In this document: piece after piece, positions 14,125 to 19,388 of the stretch
Position numbering within the stretch: position 1 is the first letter of the stretch
Layout: each line of letters begins with the position of its first letter
DNA from: Bacteroidetes bacterium QH_1_64_81
Lineage (GTDB): Bacteria; Bacteroidota; Rhodothermia; Rhodothermales; Salinibacteraceae
Length of the DNA stretch: 19,388 nucleotides
NCBI GenBank assembly: GCA_003022655.1
Contig: PXSX01000083.1
Span: 1-19,388, forward strand
Reading direction: 5' to 3'
Translations under genes and position numbers: made by a program
Notes under the pieces: generated by a model
What the model was told of the DNA's origin: nothing
The model's database searches: none
Seen by the model: only the letters and a program-made list of their open reading frames with translations

Positions 14125-16248
14125 AAGATCCAAGACATTGAATTCGTCCCTGAACGATCGCTTTCGCTGGAGACTGGCCGAATCGCCAAGCAGGCAGACG
14201 GCTCCGTCGTGGCCCGCCTAGGCGATACGATGGTGCTGTCGACCGCCACGATCAGCGACTCCGTTAACGAGTCGAACTTTTTCCCTCTGACGGTCGATTA
14301 CCGGGAGAAATTTGCCGCTGGCGGCAAGGTGCCGGGCGGCTTCATCAAACGGGAAGGGCGTCCCACCGACAAAGAGACGCTCACGGCGCGGCTCATCGAC
14401 CGGGCCATCCGTCCGCTCTTTCCGGATGGGTTTTACCACGACGTGCACGTCGTGAACTTCGTTATTTCGGCGGGCAAGGATTTCGATGCTGACGTGATTG
14501 CCGGGGTCGGCTCGTCCGCCGCCCTCATGCTTTCCGGGGCGCCGTTCGGCGGCCCTTTCGCCGAGGTGCGCGTGGGCCGCGTGGACGGCGAATACATCGT
14601 CAATCCGACGATGCAGCAGACCGAGGAGAGTGACATCGACCTCGTGGTGGCCGGCAAAGAAGATGCCCTGGTCATGGTGGAGGGCGAGGCCCACGAGATC
14701 AGCGAAGAGAGCATGATTGAGGCGCTCGACGTGGCCCACCGGTCGATCCGGCGGCTCTGTGAGGGACAGCACCGCCTCGTTGAGGACGCCGGAGAGCCGG
14801 AGCCGTTTGAATGGGAGGCCGACCTCGTGCCGGACGAGCTCGTCGAGCGGATGAAGGAGCAGTACGGCCCGAAGGTGGCCGATCACATTCACGGTCCCTA
14901 CAGCAAGGAGACCTTCCACGGAGGCATCGGCGACCTCAAGGACGATGCCGTAGACAAGGTGCTCGGGGACGACGCCGAGACTCCCGAGGGCTACACGGCC
15001 TCGGACATCCGCGACGCCATTGGGGAGGTCGAGAAAGTGGAGATGCGCAAGATGATCGTCGAGGAGGGCAAGCGCATTGATGGACGCGACCAGACCGACG
15101 TTCGGGATCTTTGGATGGAGGTCGGATACCTCCCGCGCGTGCACGGCTCCGCCATCTTCACGCGGGGCGAGACGCAGGTGCTCGGCTCGGTGACGCTCGG
15201 CACGTCGGACGATGTCCAGCCGATCGACGAAGTATTTGCCGACACCGACAAGCCCTTCTACCTTCACTACCGCTTCCCGCCCTTCTCTGTGGGCGAGGCC
15301 AGCTACCTGCGCGGCCCGAAGCGTCGGGAGATCGGCCACAGCATGCTTGCCGAGCGGGCGCTGCGCCCCGTGATTCCGGAGCAGGACACGTTCCCGTACA
15401 CCATTCGCATCAACACCGACGTGATGGAGTCGAACGGCTCCTCGTCGATGGCGAGCGTCTGTGCGGGTAGCATGGCCCTTATGGACGCCGGCGTCCCCAT
15501 TGAGAAGCCCGTGGCGGGCATCGCGATGGGGCTCGTCCAGCAGGGGAACGAAACAAGTGTTCTCACTGACATCCTCGGTCAGGAGGACCACCTGGGCGAT
15601 ATGGACTTCAAGGTTACCGGTACCCGGGACGGCATCACGGCCTGCCAGATGGACATGAAGATCGAAGGCCTCTCGCGCGACGTGATGCTTAAGGCCCTGA
15701 AGCAGGCCCGCGCGGCCCGAGAGCACATCCTCGACGCCATGACGGACACGATCCCCGAGCCGCGGGAAGAGCTATCCGAGCACGCCCCGCGCCTCACGAA
15801 GCTCACGATCGACCCGGACCGCATCGGTGCCGTCATCGGCCCCGGCGGCAAGGTCGTCAAGAGCGTGCAAGAAGAGACAAGCACGGAAATCACTGTGGAG
15901 GAAGAAGAGGGCGTCGGGATCGTGACGATTGCGGCGACCAACCAGAACGACGCCGAGGCCGCCGTGGAGCGGATCAAGCAAATCGTGGCGGTGCCCGAGG
16001 AAGGCGAAGACTACATCGGGACCGTGAAGGGCATTCGCGACTTCGGCGCGTTCGTCGAAATTATGCCCGAGAAGACGGGCCTCCTTCACGTCTCCGAAAT
16101 CGACCACGACTACGTCGAGAACGTCGAGGACTACCTCGAAGTGGGCGACAAGGTGAAGGTCCACCTTCTCGAGATTCACGATGACGGCAAGATGCGGCTC
16201 ACGCGAAAGCCATTCGTCTCGGAGGAGAATGGAAAGCAAGGCAGATAA
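14095..16248 (+). CDS. pnp: polyribonucleotide nucleotidyltransferase (PNPase)
   Basis: PNPase degrades RNA 3' to 5' by phosphorolysis and can add tails. The 717-aa product has two RNase PH-like cores separated by a helical linker. The second core contains the catalytic block DILGQEDHLGDMDFKVTG with GDMDFK at 501-506. A KH domain follows with GPGGK at 582-586, and an S1 domain runs from about residue 638 to 708 (YIGTVKGIRDFGAFVEI). All domains are intact. The start is ambiguous because of the 15-bp duplication: ATG 14095 or ATG 14110. A TTG at 14023 would add 24 further residues without family support. It follows rpsO by 143 bp containing possible processing hairpins; in E. coli, PNPase autoregulates through such a leader. 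Confidence 0.96.
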   Translation: MNPEAMNPEAKIQDIEFVPERSLSLETGRIAKQADGSVVARLGDTMVLSTATISDSVNESNFFPLTVDYREKFAAGGKVPGGFIKREGRPTDKETLTARLIDRAIRPLFPDGFYHDVHVVNFVISAGKDFDADVIAGVGSSAALMLSGAPFGGPFAEVRVGRVDGEYIVNPTMQQTEESDIDLVVAGKEDALVMVEGEAHEISEESMIEALDVAHRSIRRLCEGQHRLVEDAGEPEPFEWEADLVPDELVERMKEQYGPKVADHIHGPYSKETFHGGIGDLKDDAVDKVLGDDAETPEGYTASDIRDAIGEVEKVEMRKMIVEEGKRIDGRDQTDVRDLWMEVGYLPRVHGSAIFTRGETQVLGSVTLGTSDDVQPIDEVFADTDKPFYLHYRFPPFSVGEASYLRGPKRREIGHSMLAERALRPVIPEQDTFPYTIRINTDVMESNGSSSMASVCAGSMALMDAGVPIEKPVAGIAMGLVQQGNETSVLTDILGQEDHLGDMDFKVTGTRDGITACQMDMKIEGLSRDVMLKALKQARAAREHILDAMTDTIPEPREELSEHAPRLTKLTIDPDRIGAVIGPGGKVVKSVQEETSTEITVEEEEGVGIVTIAATNQNDAEAAVERIKQIVAVPEEGEDYIGTVKGIRDFGAFVEIMPEKTGLLHVSEIDHDYVENVEDYLEVGDKVKVHLLEIHDDGKMRLTRKPFVSEENGKQGR

Positions 16249-16261
16249 CAGGCAGGCGGAC

Positions 16262-16337
16262 GTGCCCACCGCGTTACCGGTACGGGCACACGCTTGGCGT
16301 CTGCATGAACGAGAGGCGAGGGCCCTCCGGCTCTCGT
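16262..16337 (+). terminator. two hairpins after pnp, possible terminator
   Basis: The first stem is GTGCCCACCG (16262-16271) with CGGT (16278-16281) and GGGCAC (16284-16289), with an AC bulge. The second is ACGAGAG (16309-16315) with CTCTCGT (16331-16337), with an internal loop and a short inner stem. The second is followed by CTTTCG, a weak T tract. Together they plausibly end the rpsO-pnp transcript before galE. Confidence 0.5.
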
Positions 16338-16405
16338 CTTTCGTATAGCGGGCGAGCGTCCGCTGGCGATTCATCGGCTCAAGAGTAGAAGGGACCCCAC
16401 GCTTC

Positions 16406-17392
16406 ATGCATGTACTTGTCACGGGCGGGGCCGGATACATCGGGAGCACCGTCGCCCGCCAGTTGGTCGAAACCGGAAACGAGGTGATCGTGCTCGACAA
16501 CCTTTCGCAGGGACACCGGGCGGCCGTGCCGGAGGAGGCGACCTTCGTCCACGGTGACCTGCAGAACCGGGATCTGATCGACCGCGCCCTTGCCGACCAC
16601 GAGCCGGAGGCCATCATGCACTTTGCCTCGCGGACCCTAGTCGGGGAGTCGATGGAAGAGCCCCTTCTGTACCTCGACGACAATGTGCGCTTCGGCATGA
16701 ACCTGATGCGCGCCGCGGTGGAGCACGGCGTGGATCGCTTTATCCTCTCCTCCACCGCAAACCTGTTCGGGGAGCCTGAGCGCATTCCGATCGACGAAGA
16801 GGTGGCCATCGATCCGGGAAGCCCGTACGGCGAGTCGAAGTTCGCCCTCGAACGGGGGCTTCACTGGCTCGACGAGACCCACGATCTCCGCTACGCGGCC
16901 CTCCGATACTTCAACGCGGCCGGGGCGGCCGGCCCCGATCAGGGCGAAGATCACGACCCCGAAACTCACCTCATTCCCATCGTTCTTGAGGTGGCCCTCG
17001 GTCAGCGGGAGAAAATCGTGATTTTCGGCGACGACTACGACACCCCCGACGGGACCTGCGTGCGGGACTACATTCACGTGCTCGACCTGGCCCAGGCCCA
17101 CATCCGGGCCCTGCACGCCCTTGAGAATGGAAGCCGAGTCTACAATCTTGGAAACGGGGAGGGATACAGCGTCCGGGAGGTCATCGACACGGCGCGGCGC
17201 GTCACCGGGCGCGACATTCCCGCCGAGGTGGGCGATCCCCGCCCCGGCGATCCCGCCGTGCTGATTGCCAGCAGCGATAAGATCCGGGAGGAGCTCGGAT
17301 GGACGCCTCAGTACGGCGATCTCGAAGACATCATCGGCACCGCGTGGGAGTGGCACCGCCGCCACCCCCATGGCTACGACACGGAGGGGTGA
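16406..17392 (+). CDS. galE: UDP-glucose 4-epimerase (GalE-type)
   Basis: GalE interconverts UDP-glucose and UDP-galactose using tightly bound NAD+, supplying sugars for surface polysaccharide or galactose use. The 328-aa product is an extended short-chain dehydrogenase: NAD-binding GGAGYIG at 7-13, LDNLSQGH near 32-39, HGDL near 50, the Ser-rich segment [10 protein letters not shown] beginning at 115, and the catalytic YxxxK pair Tyr141/Lys145 in SPYGESK. Downstream, LRYFNAAGA, the sugar-nucleotide loop [14 protein letters not shown], and [11 protein letters not shown] are typical. The 'NLFGEP' replaces the common 'VYGEP' but keeps the SS(T/S) and Gly. A related UDP-sugar epimerase cannot be excluded. 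Its upstream spacer holds hairpins, so it is probably transcribed separately from pnp. Confidence 0.92.
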   Translation: MHVLVTGGAGYIGSTVARQLVETGNEVIVLDNLSQGHRAAVPEEATFVHGDLQNRDLIDRALADHEPEAIMHFASRTLVGESMEEPLLYLDDNVRFGMNLMRAAVEHGVDRFILSSTANLFGEPERIPIDEEVAIDPGSPYGESKFALERGLHWLDETHDLRYAALRYFNAAGAAGPDQGEDHDPETHLIPIVLEVALGQREKIVIFGDDYDTPDGTCVRDYIHVLDLAQAHIRALHALENGSRVYNLGNGEGYSVREVIDTARRVTGRDIPAEVGDPRPGDPAVLIASSDKIREELGWTPQYGDLEDIIGTAWEWHRRHPHGYDTEG

Positions 17393-17398
17393 CGGCAC

Positions 17399-17432
17399 GC
17401 TGTAGCGACGCGCCGCTGGGGCGTCGCACAGC
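17399..17432 (+). terminator. hairpin between galE and scpA
   Basis: GCTGT plus GCGACGC (17399-17411, with a bulged A at 17404) pairs with GCGTCGC plus ACAGC (17421-17432), a 12-bp stem with a 9-nt loop, starting 6 bp after the galE stop. No T tract follows, so Rho-independent termination is uncertain. Confidence 0.45.
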
Positions 17433-17477
17433 GAAGAAGAGCTGCGGTAACGTCCTGCCACAATACCATCCGCCGCC

Positions 17478-18293
17478 ATGTACCGCGTTGAACTGGAGCA
17501 ATTTGAGGGGCCGATGGACCTGCTCCTGTTTTTCATTAAGCGGGACGAGATTGACATCTACGACATTCCCATCGCCCGCATCGCCGACGAGTACCTGGCT
17601 TACGTGCGGGTGATGGAGGAGATCGACCTCGACGGCGTGGGAGATTTCATTTACATGGCGGCCCTCCTCATCAACATCAAGGCCCGCCTGCTCCTGCCGT
17701 CGCAGGAGACCGACGAGGAGGGGGAGGCCGTCGACCCTCGCCGCGAGTTGGTGGAACGGCTCCTTGAATACGTGCGCTTTAAGGAAGCCGCCGATCAGTT
17801 GTCGACCCGTCGGGAGCAGCGTCGCGACCATTTTGTTCGGGGCGACGCGGCCGACGACCGAGAGCGGATGGAGGAGAGCCACGAAGTGGAGGTCGACAGC
17901 TCCGTCTTCGAGTTGGTCGAGGCCCTCGGCCGCGTTCTCGAAGAGGAAGACAAAGACGAGGACCCGGTCCACGAGGTGGAAGCTGTCGACCACACCGTCG
18001 AGGAGCAGCAGCAGTACGTCGTCCGTCGCCTTGCGCGTGAATCGCGGGTGCCGTTTCGAGAGCTCGTGCGTCACGAGTCGAGGGGATTCGTCATCGCTAC
18101 CTTTCTGGCCCTTCTCGAGCTAGCCCGTCAGCAGTACATTCGGCTGCACGTGGAAGAAAACACGTCCGATTTCGTCGTGAAAGCCCGAGAGGACCAACCT
18201 CTTCGGCCGGACGACCCGGCTCACGAGGGCCTTGACCTGGCAACGCCCCAGGGCGACGGGGCCATCGGAGACGGTCCCGATCTCTCCGAGTAG
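17478..18293 (+). CDS. scpA: segregation and condensation protein A (ScpA kleisin)
   Basis: ScpA is the kleisin subunit that bridges the SMC heads in the bacterial condensin complex and works with ScpB in chromosome segregation. The 271-aa product starts with the family hallmark: FEGPMDLLLFFIKRDEIDIYDIPIARIADEYL (residues 9-40), then FIYMAALLINIKARLLLPSQ (56-75). The middle (about 76-180) is charged and acidic, and the C-terminal winged-helix segment (VIATFLALLELARQQYIRL) that contacts the SMC head is present. Length is typical. ATG at 17478 gives the standard MYRVELEQFEGP start. No scpB or smc is seen in the window. The gene stands 85 bp after galE with a hairpin between them. Confidence 0.94.
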   Translation: MYRVELEQFEGPMDLLLFFIKRDEIDIYDIPIARIADEYLAYVRVMEEIDLDGVGDFIYMAALLINIKARLLLPSQETDEEGEAVDPRRELVERLLEYVRFKEAADQLSTRREQRRDHFVRGDAADDRERMEESHEVEVDSSVFELVEALGRVLEEEDKDEDPVHEVEAVDHTVEEQQQYVVRRLARESRVPFRELVRHESRGFVIATFLALLELARQQYIRLHVEENTSDFVVKAREDQPLRPDDPAHEGLDLATPQGDGAIGDGPDLSE

Positions 18294-18731
18294 TGTCGGC
18301 CTCCTTGTTGCCGAGGGATCGTCATCTGCCCCGCGGTTTGAGAGTCTGTTTGGCGGACGCTCTGTGGCCTGCGACTTCGTGGATCTCGCGCAGCCCGGTG
18401 ACTACTCGGTCACTGTGTTCCCAGCGCAAGAAGCCTTCTGCACCTGCCCGGTAGTTCACCAGGGGGCATGACCTTGCTCTCGCTCGGCCCCCACTACAGG
18501 GCTCGTTTGGGCACCTTTTTGCGGCTTCGACCACTGTGTTTACTCGCGGAGCTCGTCAGTCGCTTCGCTCGTGTCGGCTGCGCATCAGTCCACCAAACAG
18601 ACTTTCAGCGTATCATTGGGCCGACGGTCGCCCCGTGCCGACACCATTCCGGAACAGCAGAGATTCCCGGAAGCGTTCAAGCGCGGTGCGCGAGCACAGA
18701 ATCCTGGGACTCACTCACAAACCAAATCGTC
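18294..18731. other. 438-bp non-coding stretch after scpA
   Basis: No supported gene is present: short open frames on both strands lack ribosome sites and recognisable residues. The notable content is the inverted-repeat segment at 18339-18607. The last 124 bp before the hydrolase start presumably hold its promoter, but no clear motif is visible. Confidence 0.6.
18339..18607. mobile_element. possible MITE or insertion-sequence remnant bounded by inverted repeats
   Basis: AGTCTGTTTGGCGGAC (18343-18358) is matched on the opposite strand by GTCCACCAAACAGACT (18588-18603), 15 of 16 positions identical. The similarity extends 4 bases outward with one further mismatch (18339-18342 with 18604-18607). 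The enclosed 229 bp has no transposase frame. No target-site duplication is clear. The arrangement is that of a small non-autonomous element or a decayed insertion sequence. Confidence 0.5.
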
Positions 18732-19388
18732 ATGGATCTGACCTACTACGGACATTCGACGTTTCAACTCGAGACGCAGGGGACGACGCTCCTGTTCGAT
18801 CCGTTTTTCGCGGACAACCCGCACACCGAGGCGACGGCGGATCAATTTGATCCGGACGTGCTCCTGTTGACGCACGCCCACTTCGACCACTATGCAGACG
18901 TAGAGGGGGTGCTTGCGGGGAGCGATCCGCTGGTCATTGGTAATTTCGAGATTACCCAGCGCGTCAGTGAGGACTACGACCACGATGCCATTCAGCCACT
19001 CAACGAAGGCGGAAGTGTGGAATTCGGCTGGGGCGTCGTCGAGGCCGTCCACGCCCGTCACAGTTCGTCCTTCCCGGATGGCAGTTACGGCGGCGTGCCG
19101 CTCGGCTTTGTGCTGGAGCTGGAGGAAGGGGTCGTCTATAACACGGGGGATACGGCCCCCTTCGCCGAGATGCAATGGACCGGGGATCTCTGGAACGTAG
19201 ACCTGATGCTGGCCCCCATCGGCAACGTCTTCACGATGGGCATCTACGGGGCGCTCCACGCCGCCGAGATGGTGGGGCCTGAGCGCGTAGCCCCTCTCCA
19301 CTACGATACCTTTCCGCCGCTCGAGACGGACCTGGACGTCTTCCGCGACGAGTTTGCGGACGCGGGCTACGAGCCGATGGTCTTCGAG
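18732..19388 (+). CDS. UPF0173-type metal-dependent hydrolase, metallo-beta-lactamase fold (3' end outside window)
   Basis: The frame runs open to the right edge, giving 219 residues and probably missing only the last few. It starts MDLTYYGHSTFQLE, has LLFDPFF (20-26), then the metal-binding THAHFDHYAD motif with His48, His50, Asp52 and His53. Later it has a His-containing strand (VHARHSSSFPDG), NTGDTAPF with a metal-bridging Asp, and a downstream LHYDTFPPL segment supplying another His. This order is typical of the UPF0173/YtkL-like group of small metallo-beta-lactamase-fold hydrolases related to UlaG. The physiological substrate is unknown. The ATG at 18732 gives the family N-terminus; no Shine-Dalgarno sequence is visible. 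It stands apart from scpA, separated by the inverted-repeat element. Confidence 0.9.
   Translation, partial: MDLTYYGHSTFQLETQGTTLLFDPFFADNPHTEATADQFDPDVLLLTHAHFDHYADVEGVLAGSDPLVIGNFEITQRVSEDYDHDAIQPLNEGGSVEFGWGVVEAVHARHSSSFPDGSYGGVPLGFVLELEEGVVYNTGDTAPFAEMQWTGDLWNVDLMLAPIGNVFTMGIYGALHAAEMVGPERVAPLHYDTFPPLETDLDVFRDEFADAGYEPMVFE

Noticed and set aside
14218..15726. Long open frame on the minus strand opposite pnp
   Set aside because: It is fully antisense to a conserved PNPase and has no family features.
18232..18850. Short plus-strand frames around the inverted-repeat segment
   Set aside because: They overlap the end of scpA or the start of the hydrolase in other frames and show no transposase residues.

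Overview
The window is high-GC bacterial DNA and looks like a halophilic Bacteroidota/Rhodothermota organism close to Salinibacter. This placement is inferred from three things: strongly acidic proteins throughout, acidic low-complexity extensions on NusA and IF2, and an S15 protein whose rRNA-binding loop resembles Bacteroidota S15 more than E. coli S15. No rRNA or tRNA gene is present to confirm it.

Left part (1-3314). It opens with the 3' part of a DUF434/DUF5616-type gene, followed by two small acidic orphan genes (663-1010 and 1188-1496). A strong hairpin at 1552-1590 separates the second orphan from a convergent aldehyde dehydrogenase gene (1625-3112, minus). That gene diverges from a class I aminotransferase gene (3315-4523) across about 200 bp.

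Central part (4649-16248). prfB (release factor 2) carries a textbook programmed +1 frameshift at codon 24. After a 357-bp non-coding stretch ending in an intrinsic terminator come rimP, nusA, infB, rbfA, truB, ribF, rpsO and pnp, all on the plus strand. This is the conserved bacterial cluster linking transcription (NusA), translation initiation (IF2), 30S maturation (RimP, RbfA, S15), tRNA modification (TruB), flavin cofactor synthesis (RibF) and RNA decay (PNPase). Several spacers hold hairpins: the rimP leader, the rpsO leader, the rpsO-pnp spacer, and the nusA-infB spacer more weakly.

Right part (16249-19388). After pnp come galE (UDP-glucose 4-epimerase) and scpA (condensin kleisin), each preceded by a hairpin-containing spacer. 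Then follows a 438-bp non-coding stretch containing a roughly 265-bp segment bounded by near-perfect inverted repeats, probably an IS remnant or MITE. The window ends inside a UPF0173-type metallo-beta-lactamase-fold hydrolase.

This is mostly conserved housekeeping sequence. I found no clear novel multi-gene system. The most interesting points are regulatory or structural: the terminator just upstream of rimP-nusA-infB, competing hairpins between rpsO and pnp, a tandem duplication of the pnp start region, extreme charge segregation in IF2, the acidic NusA tail, and the inverted-repeat element near the right end.
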